Assembly: GCF_901709675.1 (NCBI RefSeq) | Contig: NC_051103.1 | Location: 3,581,501-3,645,500, forward strand | Direction of reading: 5' to 3' | Source of the DNA: Syngnathus acus | Taxonomy: Eukaryota > Chordata > Actinopteri > Syngnathiformes > Syngnathidae | DNA: 64,000 bases | Shown: piece after piece, positions 27,155-38,900 of the stretch | Layout: each line of letters starts with the position of its first letter | Numbering within the stretch: position 1 is the first letter of the stretch | Notes under the pieces: model-generated | The model's input: only the letters and a program-made list of their open reading frames with translations | Database searches by the model: none | Told to the model about the DNA's origin: nothing | Program-made: the position numbers and the translations under genes

Positions 27155-27479
27155 CTGGTGGTGAATTGAAAATAAAAATCTTGTGGTTATTTGAGTTTTG
27201 GGTTTGGTGTTGAGTCATCAAACGTCTAAAGAAATGACCCCTTAAATGGCAATTGTGTAGGGTGCCACTTTGAAGCTGAAGAGCGCCGCAAAGTCAGCCG
27301 TAAAAAATGGACGGGATGAAAGCGTCTTTTATCAGTGGAGTGGGGGGGGTGGGGGTGCAAAAAAAAGCAGATAGGCGTCATGGTAACAAGGTCACTGAGC
27401 GCTGCAAACAAAAACTCTCAAGGCTGACTAATGTAGCTTAAAAATGTAAACATTACAAAATGCATACAATGATTCGACA

Positions 27480-27660
27480 AAAGTATTTGGACGCCTACAG
27501 GAAAACGAAACTGCCGAGTGTGCAGGAGTTAGAAATGTAGAGTGGCTAGACGGAAGCACATTGCAGTCCGCTTTGAGTTTGGCCAAAGGCAGCAAAAGAT
27601 TCGCAGACCAGAAGAGAAAATTGTGTGGTTTGATGAGACAAAGAAGACTTGAAGCTATAA
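27480..27660 (+). mobile_element. Probable Tc1/mariner transposase relic
   Basis: Around 27,614-27,650 one frame reads EKIVWFDETKKT and then a stop. This resembles the W-S-D-E-T-K catalytic Asp motif of Tc1-like transposases. Upstream bases (AAACTGCCGAGTGTGCAGGAGTTAG and on) are repeat-like but not readable as protein. It is a decayed fragment with no terminal repeats located. Confidence 0.4.
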
Positions 27661-30600
27661 TTTGCTGGATACGCTGGCGATATACAGGAATTCATGGTAC
27701 GTGTGATTTCTCAGACAATGAATTTAATACATTTTGAAATATGGCTAACATTATAAATGTGGAAAAAGTGAAGCACAGTGAATACTTTCCAGATGCACAG
27801 CAAGTCTGCGAGATGAAAAATGTTATTATTAAGGACTTGTGATATCTTCGGTCCAATCGAAAAGTGGTTTTCTAGGGACCGCCTCTCAGCACCTGTGCAA
27901 TGACAGTGCAGTTTAAGTCGCGAAACCGGATGCTCAGCAACGGTCGCGGGTCTTTTTACTGGCACGGATTTTACCCGTCCACTTATCATTCCCAAGCCAT
28001 CAGCAACTCGGCTGGCGAGCGACATTGGAGAGCGATTTCTAATACGCTGCACGCAATGCGATGACAACACACACATGGAGATTAATGGACCAGCTCGGGA
28101 TTCTTTTTTTTTTGGTGTCTGTGTGAGCTGGCCCACTCAGTCCAGTTCCAAGCCCCTTTCAAATTAGATTTAAAAGATGAGAAGTTGCATTCTGATGAAC
28201 ATAATCAATGTTTGTCAAAGACATTATCACTGATATCTATAATGTTGGACCTACAAAACAAAAATCTCAAATTTAATAGATTCTGTATTTTTTTTCTTCC
28301 ACAACGTCCTGAACCGTACGTACATGGTCAACATCTTCAGACGTGTCAAAGACGTTTTGGGTCACCGCTGACAAACAAGATGTCAGCGTCCAAGTTATGT
28401 TTATCTCCGTGGACGTTCCTCACACCCTGGCTCTGCTCCAGCAACAAACGCAGGAGATAAACCTCAATCCGGAGACAACGTGAGGATGAGGAGACCCAGC
28501 TAGTGCAAATGTTTGGAGTGCAGGGGCTTTAGCATCACATGACTCAGCGCTAATGCTTTCGGCTCCAGGTTATTTCAAAGCGTAACCTTTTACATGACAA
28601 TGTCCAGGTGCCTGTAAAAGCTGAAATATGCTCTTTGTGAGCGTTGGCATCCCCCGCCAGGAAAATATTATGAATAATGCCACACACGCACGCAAGCTCA
28701 AGCACACACGTGCAGAGCATTAGCAAAATGGCAGTTTGTTTCATTGTACATGGGATGCACGAGTAGCCCAAGCATCGCTCATCAAGCGGCGGCAGCCGGC
28801 GGCTCGTTCATGCATGCGGCTGATGCATTACCATCCCTCCTCCTCATGAATGGCACAAAAGTTGTTATTAAAAAACATGATGTAATATTAAAGCTTAACG
28901 AGCAGCAGACAAATGGCTTGGCTATATGCCGTCTATTTTATACACCAGCTAAAAACACAGCTCAGCAGAACGACTGTTACGCTTTGTCTGAAGGAAATTT
29001 TGCTGTACAATATAAAAAAAAGCAGATATCTACAAATTTCACATTTACCCTCAGAAAAACGGAACTATTTTTAAAAAACACACAGTATTAGCAGTATTTT
29101 TGAAATTTTCCGATTTTATATCAACATAAAATAAATGATTTTTTTTTTATATTTCCATTTATTTACTGTTATTTAATTCATAGAAAATAAAAGGCCTTTT
29201 TTTTCCCCGTTTCATTTTATTTATACACGCATCTCCTTTTTCTAGTGATTGTCATTTTATTTATTTTTACCCTCTAAACAAAACCAGACATTTTTAGATG
29301 AATCTTGAGCAAAATTCAATTAGACGGCATCACATCCACTTGTGAGGACTGCAAGCAGTGTGTTGACATCATCACGAATGAAACAACAGCATTCAAACAA
29401 CTTCAACGCTCATAAAAGTAGTCTGAGCTTTACTTTGAGCAACTTCTACAAAGTCATCATAAAAGTCTGTCTTATGGTCGCATAAAGGAGGATGAGTCTG
29501 GAGGAAGAGTGCGCTCACATTCCACTCTGCCATGATGTGTGTATTCCCAGCGACGTTTATGGCTTGCCGTAATGGATTGCGGCCCGTTAAAGATTCCCTA
29601 ACTGCTCCGTCTTTTAGTGCCAAGCGGATTTGCGTTTGGCACGCCGCCGTTTCTCTCCCGAGAGCGCTACACTTTCAATTAAGCGCTACCAGTGCTTTTC
29701 CTACTGCTTGCTAACTTGATTTCTTGCAGATATTCAAGAGTGTCAGTCATCCACATCTTGTCTTAACCTGGAATCGTTTTTCTTTATTCTTTTGTGAAAA
29801 GATACTAATACCTAAACTGAACCATAACCCTAACCTAAACCAGCAACAACCATAACCGACTCCCAACGTGGTTCAAAATTCAATCGGAAAAAAGGCGGAC
29901 CCCGATCATTCCGTTGAATTAGAAGAGACAAATCGGAAAGCCTGCGGACAACAACACATCGATTCAACTGGAATCCACAAGATGAACTGAATTTACTACC
30001 ATGATGACAAAACAGCCAATGAGAGGTCAAGGTTTTATCATCTCACAAACAAAAAAATAGACGTGACGTGATTCAAAAAGACGCCTTTGTCTGCGATATT
30101 AAGATTCTGAAACAACAAAATTGTCTAGTCCATGTCCCACCCTTCTTCCCAAGGTCATATCTTGGGATCAATTTCTCCCCGAGAGTGGAATACAATGGAA
30201 TCCTCGGTATTTTTTTTCAATCCGACTTCACTGCTACGTTTTGTTGACAGCCTGAAACATTTAGCAAAGACACCTTTTTGTCCTCCCAAAATGCAAAGCA
30301 GACATGATGAATTAGTTGCGAGGGACCGCATCCATCGTGATGCATCGCATTGAAATTCTTCCAGCGGGACTGCCGTGCCACCGGATCGAGTGGCAGTGGG
30401 GGTTTGGGGTGGGGTGATGGATGCCCCTTCACGTCACACACCTAAAGTGCTCTCATAGATTACAGCGACACGCCGGACGCCGTCTGACACAAATGCGTCG
30501 GGATGACGGCTCATCTTTCTTCCTGTTTTGTTTTGATCGATATGCCAAGGACCTTTGGACAAACAGGTAAAAATATCACCCAATCACTGTCATGTTAGTG

Positions 30601-31394
30601 GTCAGAAGCTAAATGACTTGACCTTGGACTAGGAACTGGCCTACCCTAGTACGACACTGACTTCAGGTCAAGTCAGATTCTTGTCTCTTGAGTTGCTGGT
30701 TTCACCTTCCTTCGGCACATTCTGGTCTTTGGGTTAACGTCCTCAAATATTTGTGTCTTGTTGTTCCAGGATGAGCAATGTCCCGTCTGAGAACTTCTGG
30801 CACTTGCGATGGCAGCTTCATTCTTCAAAGCTCTCCTCTGCACGCCTCCTTATCATTTTCTGTCACCGCTTCCCTCCCGCCCTAAACTTCCCCTACCTTC
30901 CTTCTGCGCTCCGTCTTCCTGTCTGTCAGCGGGACGCCGACAAACGCCGAATGCAGCGTGTGGGCGCTTTGTGATAGGGGTTAATGGATGGGGGCAGGAT
31001 GAAGCCTTGTGTCCCGCTGTCGCAAAATTGCCATTTGTTTTGTGCAGGATCGGCGAGGGGATCTAGGGTGGGCTCCCACGGGATGTCACGGACTAATGTA
31101 TCACTACAAAACCATTAGACACTGCCGGCGGGAAAGCGTCCAATCGCTGCAACCATTCTGCACTGATTTCATAGCATTCCTGAGCGTGATAACCGCATCC
31201 TTTATCACTCTTTTATGTGGCAGGAAAATTGGACAACAGCTGTTAATTACAATCCTTTAGCAGGATTTGGCGAGGGGGAGAGATGGACGGTAAAATGGAA
31301 TGCAAGCACAGTCCAGCTTTTAAAATGGAATCTCACTTCAACTCAATTCCACTTTATTTATTGGGCACTTAAAAAAAACAGCTGAAACAAAGTA

Positions 31395-31537
31395 CATTAT
31401 AATAAAAAAACTTACCTTAGTAAAAAACCTTACCTGATTTTCGAGGAGTCAAGTGTTTGTAAGTACAGTAATAAAAAAAACTTACCTTACTAAAAAAAAC
31501 AACCTCACTTACCTCGTTTTCGAAGTGTCAAGTGTGT
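31395..31537 (+). repeat. Imperfect tandem duplication, unit about 70 bases
   Basis: Both copies contain AATAAAAAAACTTACCTTA, a second ACTTACCT or CCTTACCT, then GATTTTCGAGGAGTCAAGTG or CGTTTTCGAAGTGTCAAGTG. Confidence 0.75.
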
Positions 31538-32632
31538 TTTACATGTCGCACACAATTGTAAGCTAGTAAAAAGTATGATGTTGAATTGGTGAATGGAGGT
31601 GTGATTAAATGAATGATCATCTTTAGCACAGAGGTTTAAAACAGCAAACAATACAACTGATTTCAGAAATGACCATTTTTTTTCCCATCTTTTATTTCAA
31701 AATGACATGTACTCGACTGTACTTTTCACATGACGTCCTCCGATGTCAACTTTGGTGATCACCTACCGTGTCATTGCAGTAATGATGATCAAATGGACAA
31801 TTTCTCAAGCTGTCGGAGTCGTTTTTTTAAATTCGTTTGTGCAGTTAATTCAAAGCACATGAAGCTCTACCGAAGGGCGGCAAACCACAACTCTCAATCT
31901 GCAGAGAAACCGCCGTCTGATGTGGCCTCGTCGGGACGCTCGCTATACAAACACTCGGGGAATGAAAAGATGTTTCCAGACTATCACAGGGTGTCGGATT
32001 TCCTGTGTTTGGGAAAGCGCTCTCCCTAAAACGCTCCTGGAATCTCCTCGCTTGAAATCCATAAAGTCCTGAATTTGTTTGTCGATTCAGACTTGATTTT
32101 ATCCAACGTTTGGGAATGCCAATTCTAGCCTTGTCATTCCTACTTTGCACTTTTATTGTTGAAGAAAAGCAGCGTTCGAAGCAGAGAGCCGTTTTAAAAG
32201 CTCGTATGCGTTACGACTGCAGCTGCACCAGTATCACTCATTTTTTATCTCACCTGACTTTTTTTTTATTATTATTTACTACCCCGATGAGAATCGTAAA
32301 TGTGTTCTGCTCAATATTGGATAGTTTTGTACACAAATTTGCACATTACTCGCCTTTTTTCCCCATGCCAAATTAAATCTCCTTTTACAGCTGTGCGTGG
32401 GGGGTCATTTTGTCAAACTTTTTTTTTTTTACTGTAGAACGATTTTTAAAAAAAAATATTAGGGGGAAAGTTGCATGTAAAAAAACTTGATAAAAATTAA
32501 GGTAGCTGGCCAGTTTTAGTTTCGATGTCAAATTTCGATGATACATTTGGGACCAGTGGAGAAATCATTTTAAATTGACAGTTTTAAACCAAAATGGCAG
32601 CTCCGTGAGACTGAGCAACTCATGAAAGACAT

Positions 32633-32669
32633 GCCTACCAAATTTCACGCTACTAAGTGAAACTGGCTT
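32633..32669 (+). repeat. Dispersed repeat fragment, copy B
   Basis: GCCTACCAAATTTCACGCTA then CTAAGTGAAACTGGCTT. Same orientation as copy A, 5.5 kb apart. Family unknown. Confidence 0.65.
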
Positions 32670-33191
32670 TCAGGACTGGAATCCCTAATAAATATTGTTC
32701 ACCGCAATGAACTCCATCATGTAAATCAGTTGACACCTTACAAAAGGCTCGCACGTCAGTCGGGGCCAAACAGATGTACGGCACTGCGTCATTTATTGAG
32801 AATGTCCGACACCTCCGACCCCAAATGTGTGCAAGAATTAGTTTTGGGACAAATCAACTAATAATAAAAAAAGACAAGTCCTTAAAAAAGTTGAGAAAAG
32901 CCTCTATGCATTTATTCCTTACCCCTATCTTTTATTAATTTTTTTCAAACAAAAGTTGCAATATTGTGAGAATAAAGTCACCGTTTTAGAAATTGAACTT
33001 GGATCTTATAAGATCAAAATTGTATTATGCAAGAATTATAGCTTGTGTATTTTTTTTAGTGGCTCACTAAATAATCTGTTGCCCATCTTTTACAGCAAAA
33101 ATGATTGATGAAGCATTTTAACATTTGTAATTTTCACATACTGTAAGTGTACATAGATGCAACTTAAAAACAAAGGTGGAGTCAACCTTAC

Positions 33192-33236
33192 CTGGCTTGT
33201 ATCTCTCTTTTCGTGTTGTTTTTGTCTTCTACCAAT
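33192..33236 (-). CDS. Candidate second small exon of the same unidentified gene
   Basis: A 45-base stretch lies between a good acceptor (TTTGTTTGTTTACAG) and a consensus donor CAG/GTAAGG. In phase 0 it continues the frame of the exon at 33,446-33,508 as IGRRQKQHEKRDTSQ. No further exons were found downstream, so the gene model is incomplete and speculative. Confidence 0.3.
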
Positions 33237-33445
33237 CTGTAAACAAACAAACTATCAAACACACAAAAATAATAATACAAAAATTGTAACGAACTTTGAC
33301 GCCAAAGGAATTAGCCTTATGCTAACCTGTCAGGTATCATTCAGTTTTTCGTTCCAGGTTGTGGTGATTGAGTATTAACTTGGCATTAAAACACAAAGTA
33401 ACAATGTATAGAAAATATGCTGTGTAATTTGGAAAGAATACCAAC

Positions 33446-33508
33446 CTGGAACATGACCAAAAATATGTTCAAGTTCACGTGTCCCTCGGATGATACTTTG
33501 TCGGCCAT
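33446..33508 (-). CDS. Candidate first coding exon of an unidentified gene
   Basis: An ATG at 33508 in strong Kozak context (AAC before, G after) opens 21 codons beginning MADKVSSEGH and ending VMFQ. A possible donor CAG/GTTGGT follows. It sits directly downstream of a dense promoter-like cluster at 33,522-33,594, which is why I read it as a 5' exon. I do not recognise the protein. The donor is weak, and without a splice the frame stops after about 20 more codons, so this could also be a 5' leader or chance. Confidence 0.42.
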
Positions 33509-33600
33509 GTTTTCGGCTATATGACGTCACTTCCGGCGCGACACACTGACTTCGTTTCCATGGCGACGTGAAAGCGTCGTCGTCGCAAAATGGCGTTAAC
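33477..33600. promoter_or_regulatory. Promoter-like cluster: E-box, CRE, ETS, X-box-like and YY1 motifs
   Basis: A compact GC-rich island in AT-rich surroundings holds CACGTG (33477-33482), a full palindromic CRE TGACGTCA (33522-33529), an overlapping ETS site CACTTCCGG, an RFX X-box-like GTTTCCATGGCGAC (33554-33567, two mismatches to the usual half-sites) and a YY1-type AAAATGGCG near 33587. CRE, ETS and YY1 together are typical of TATA-less housekeeping promoters, often bidirectional. The X-box would suggest a ciliary gene, but that is inference. Confidence 0.6.
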
Positions 33601-33609
33601 TCCCACATT

Positions 33610-35700
33610 GCGCCACTCTTTTTTTTTTTTTAACATTACTATTTAAATTTAGAGATGCCAAAGCAACATTACTAATATACATGAATGAATTAGAGAGACT
33701 AAATTTGGATTTATAGATATGGAATTTTATAAGAACTATTAATCCACTTTATTCAATCAATCATGTGGAACACTTCAGATATGGTGCCCAGTTTCAATAT
33801 TGTAAAAGCAGAGATTTATCGACATGTTGACCTTTGACCCTGTGGTATGTTCTTCCAAATAAATATTTCTCCTTGTTTATAACATAATAAAAAAGCATGA
33901 GAGAAATTGCTAAAAACAGACCAGGTGAGCAATGCAGATTGATAGCTTATTTTATTGTTAGATTACGTTTGTACATTTTAAATGTCAGGGATACAACTTT
34001 TAAAGCGGAATAAAGCACATCAGAGAAAGGGAAAAACATTGAAAAATGTCAGATATTCACTTATTCAACAAGTGAATGGGGTTAACATTGATTAGAAATA
34101 AAAATCAGCCAGCCCAAGTTGGTCAGATAAGCTAAGTGTTAGCTCATTTATCGTCCTTCAGCATTAGCAATGGCGTTTAAACTCCAAAGAGGTGACACAT
34201 GAAATGTCACCACGCTTGAGGAAGTCCACTCACTCTCCATGAATCGCCTTCTTGTTCCACAACAGCACCCCCTGCCCCTCCACCAACTGCACCAAATGAC
34301 CTCTGCACGGTGAAGTTTTACGCAGCTGCCCTTTGACTCTCACGTCTCCGCATTTACGCGTGAGAAACTAGCGAAATTATGACTACTTAACATTGGTCGC
34401 CATGCGTCTGGGGCTTTTGGCCAATGACGCCCCCATAATGAACCCTTTCACACGGGCCCGTTGTTACACAATAAAAAGCATATAGTGACAACATTGAAAC
34501 TGATTCCAAGGTTATGCTTCAGTCGATCTGTCGAAAAATGCAAATAGAGTTATCAGACTTGGTAATGGAGTCAAGGCTTTAAGGCCTGCGGAGGTCAAGC
34601 TGTAGCTAAAGCTGGACCCCTGGTGGACAATGTATGAAAGACACTTCAAGCTGGGGTGTAATGAAATCTGCAATGTCACGTGTTTAGTAATATTTTACCT
34701 TCTGATGCAGCCTTCTTCAAAATTAGGTGTGGGCTAAAAACGAAGCCTTCAGATGCAACCCGCTGACCCTGACAAATGCCACCTTCGAATGCGTGCTGAC
34801 TTGACAAGAGATTTGTTGGTCAAAGCTTGCCACTGACACAGCGTGACCAAAAACGGGGGGAACAATTAATTTGACAAATGAACTGTGATGCAAATGTACG
34901 ACGCCTTTGAAGACGAGGACAGAAACGGTCCTTTTTTGATCCTGTGACCCTTAAGACCTCACCTGTCAATTCTGTCAAACTTTTGCCTCATGCATACATA
35001 AAATCAGAGCCTTCTTTTCTTACGAGGATTTTGCACTCTATTATCCACGGACAAGAGCCTTTATACCTTCGTTCTTTGTTGTTCCCAGCTGTTCCGATGC
35101 TGTCAATGCAAAGGGGGTTGTGGGGGCCTTCCACCCTTGATCCTCAAGTCTAATGACGCCCCGGAGGCAGTGGGCCAAGAGGGCAGTATGGTGGAGAGGG
35201 AGGGAAGGGTGGGGTATAGGTCGCCCCATCCCTCTGATGATGACTTCACTTCATCTTCCACCAGAAGCTGAACAGGAATGACTTGTAAGGAATGACTGAG
35301 AACTTTGTGGTTCAGACGGTGGGAGCTCGTTGGCCGAGACTAATGATTATAAATTATTTTGAACTGCTGGCTTTCTATCTCAACTACCCATGAAAATGGG
35401 AATGGATATGGTATGATGGGGGGGTGATATGGAAAAAAAAAAAAGTGAAGCGTATAAAATAATCTGCATCAAAAATGTAGCATTCAATGATACTATACTG
35501 ACCTCTAGTGGACTTGATGAAATTACAATAGATTATTGCGTGGGCGTGTGACTACTGACAATCAGGTATTTAGAAAATTTAGAAATATTTAGAAATTCCA
35601 ATAATGTTCAAGATCAGAAGATGATTGATTTTCCATCCACCAAATAAAGACCAATAATTTTGAGGAATCAGAACTGAAAATGTTGCTCGAAGCTACACAA
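33610..35700. other. Intergenic stretch before fbxw10
   Basis: AT-rich unique sequence, probably including the fbxw10 3' UTR at its right end. A weak CTCF-like motif is the only site noted. Confidence 0.6.
35498..35515 (-). promoter_or_regulatory. CTCF-like motif (weak)
   Basis: The minus strand reads GTCCACTAGAGGTCAG, one base off the core. It sits 0.2 kb past the fbxw10 stop codon. Confidence 0.3.
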
Positions 35701-35707
35701 CAAACCT

Positions 35708-35919
35708 TCACAATGTATTCCTGCTTGTCGCACGATTTCTTATCACATGGGGAAGTCTGGTGGTGAAACTTTGACTGACAGCCCGCGGCGGGTTCCGGAC
35801 GGATGTCAAAGGTCGGTGGCGTTGGCTATGTGGCTGGCTGTCCATCTGGCTCACGTGGCGTGAACGCTGGCTGATGTTGGGCGTTAAAGGTTGAAGCAGG
35901 CTTTTCAATTTCTGTGTGA
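35708..35919 (-). CDS. fbxw10: fbxw10 terminal coding exon 12 (basic tail)
   Basis: Residues 660-728: TQKLKSLLQPLTPNISQRSR, then an Arg/Ser/His-rich tail ending SRNTL and TGA at 35708-35710. The acceptor is GCGCAG. No polyadenylation signal was identified. Confidence 0.75.
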
Positions 35920-38900
35920 CTGCGCGAAAACGAGAAAAATTAGAAGATTGTGCTGAACGGATAAAACCCCACAGTCACTCACTTTCTTCTGTAGTCACGT
36001 GCTTTGACTTGGCAGAGGTGGAGGGAGGGTTCAGTTTGGGCGGTGGCATTTTGATCGAAGCAGAACTCGCCTCGTACGCCGGCTCCTCGTAATCCCAGAA
36101 AACCTTGGCAAACTGGTAGAGCTTCACACAGCTCGTCGCGTTGACTAAAATGCTAAAGCAGAAGAAGACTTCAAAATAGTGTTTACAACCTACGTGATGG
36201 TCAGTGAGGCTGAGGTTAACTTGTTCTCGCAGAAGTGCAGCGAAAGCATGCGACCGGTGGTCTCGGCCTCCACCACGATGGTCCTCAGGCAGTCTCCTGT
36301 CAGAAAGTTGAAGATGCGGATCTTTCCGTCCACGCAGCCCGTGACCACTCGAAGATAAGCCAGGGTCAGAGATTTGACCTCCCTGTAGAAATCGCCAATC
36401 AATCACAGGAGTTTCAAATCGTAATATTAGTTTGAAAACTTCTGCCTGGTCAGATCTTACTTTGGATGACTGACAGTCATAAGGCATCCTTTGGTTTCAC
36501 ATCGGCTGCTCCAGGCCATCACCTGACCGTTGGTGTCGGCGGACAGGAGGTGCCACTCGTCCACAAACATACATCGGACGGCGCTGCTGTGGGCGTCGAT
36601 CACCTAACACCCAGCGCAAATTAGCACGAACGAGTTTCAGAAAGTTCAGAAGAAGACTCTCACCCTGAGCAGCGAAGCATTCTCAGCGTCCCATAGTTTG
36701 ACGACGCCTCGGTCGCAGCTACTGAACACGGCGGTGGCGTTGATCTTCACGCAGCGCACAGAACTGCGGTGCTTGAAGTTAAAGTCCTCCAAGTGCTTCT
36801 CTGTCTGGAGACTCCACACTGGGAGGGTGAACAAGGAATTTATCCGTTTTTTCCAAAGTGCATTTGACTCAAGGGCTATACAGACTGAACAAAAGGGGTC
36901 GAAGGATTGACCCTTGAGGGACTCCACATCATGGCTATTTGATCACATTCATCCAGACTATCTACCTTTGGCCGTGCAATCCTTGGCACCTGACACAAGT
37001 CTATCGGCATGGATGTCAAGGCAGTTGATCATACTGGAGTGACCATAAAACACCAACACACATTGGTCCGTCCTTACGCTCCAACACCTACAACACATCA
37101 ATGGTAAATGACATTGATTGACATGAGCGGACATCTTCTCGCCTACCTGATGCTGGTGTCGCAACTGGCCGTGATGACCCATTGGCGCTCAGGGCATAGC
37201 AGGACAACACGGATGCTGCCCACGTGGCCCTTCATCAGCCCCACCTGCTTGGTCGTGGCCCCTACGTACAACAGTCGCACGGCGCGGTCCTTGGACGCCG
37301 TGCTTAGCATGGGCCCGCCCTTGTAATCTACCACACGGTGGGGATCTTCGCTGAAAACGTCAACACACCATCGTGACATGGTCAGGTGGTCAAAATAAAG
37401 TTCATCTGTTAGATACTTACGTGTCGATCAGCACAGACGTGAAATACGGGCCGCAGTAAATGTTGCGCTCCTCCATCCGCACCGTCTTGGTTCGGATGTT
37501 GGCGTAGGCCGATTCAAAGGGCCACATCTACAAAAACACAAATTTATTTGGATTCCTGCCAACGCACAAGCCGACCGATCGGCCTTACGTGTGTTGACTT
37601 CACTTCCCCGCTCTCATGTTCCTCGGCCGGCACCGCGACGTCCACCATCCTCGCGTAGGAAGGATTGACCATTTGAACACCTTTGTAGCGCTAAAAACAA
37701 ACCCCTGTCCCGTCAACAACACCAAAAAATGTATGATCATCAGCAGCGCCAACCTCACCAACCTTCATCATGGCCTCCACCTGGTCCTGGTAGAGTTTCC
37801 TGAAGCGTATCTCATCCATGGTCTCCCCTGCCCGTTGCTTCCAGGTCTTGCATACCCTCATGCAGCGCTTTAGCATCGTCTCGTCGAGCAGCCCTGACTC
37901 CACATACAACATCCACATATAATCCAATCTGACTTTAGGTGAGACACCACACCCATCTGGAGTCTATTTACAATCTTCCTCACCAATGATGATGATGATG
38001 ATGGCACAGCAAGTGCTCTGTGAACGCTACTTAGCAACAAGTGACACAACAAAATTGTGCCCCATGACCTCTAACAAGTGAAGAAACAAATTGCTTAGCA
38101 ACAAGTGACCAAACAAACGGCACTTTGTAAACTCCGCCTAGCAACCACTAAGAAAAATGATAATCGTCATTTTCCAAAGAAATTAATTGCAAATGTGTTA
38201 TTATGATTAAATGCAAAGATACTTTTCTAGATGAAGCTGAGCATATTGAGGACAAATCAAAACATAAAAGGGTGCTATTTGTGAACGTACCCAAAATCCT
38301 CTTGGACAAATCAGAGGGAAGTTTGCTGATGAAGTCTTGGTTTCTGTTGAGCCCTGACAAAAACCTTGAGATTGCAGGTAGGACCGGAAGGACGGGAAAA
38401 AATGCATCTTTTTTGGACTCATCTCTGCTGGCTGGGATTTGTTGTGTACTTGTGCAACTCTGCTCTGTAAAACACACCAGAAAAACAGTAACTGAATTGT
38501 CTTCTGTGAAGCAGCATGTGGCTTTTGCTGATTTTATTAAAGTATCTACTGCAAAATGTCATTTAGGTATTTGTGCCTCGAGTACTGTTATCGGCAACCT
38601 CGACAAGTACTCAATACTCAGGTAATACTAGGTCATATATTTTTTTAAATATTACCGTCCAGCTCTCGCCTGGTCACCGCCACATTGATGAGATTCTTGG
38701 CCATACTTAGCAGTTCCGGATCGCACCGTAGCAGCAACAGGCAAAGGTAGCGTGTCTGGACCCATTCCGGACTTTCGTTGAACCATTCCCAGATCTCCCG
38801 GATCAAGGGCGCCGGGCGCGTCTTGCGGTCTAGCCGCGCGTAAAGCTCCGGCAAAGTATTGCCCTTGCTGGGCGCGTAGCTAAGCAAGTTCCAGGAGGTG

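Larger units (their letters stand above)
16170..33180. other. Gene-free stretch with repeats
   Basis: Holds the SINE, the TTTGGTCTT arrays, the GGCATGTGACA minisatellite, the Tc1 relic, the 70-base duplication and the dispersed 37-base repeats. GC-rich open frames at 19.7-20.1 kb exist on both strands and carry no recognisable domain. Confidence 0.6.

Noticed and set aside
33375-33608. Minus-strand frame starting at 33,608 through the promoter-like motifs
   Set aside because: It would translate the CRE/ETS/YY1 cluster. The frame of the ATG at 33,508 has better context and a splice continuation.
38203-38625. 140-codon plus-strand open frame
   Set aside because: It runs antisense across fbxw10 exon 2 and its introns. 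No domain is seen.
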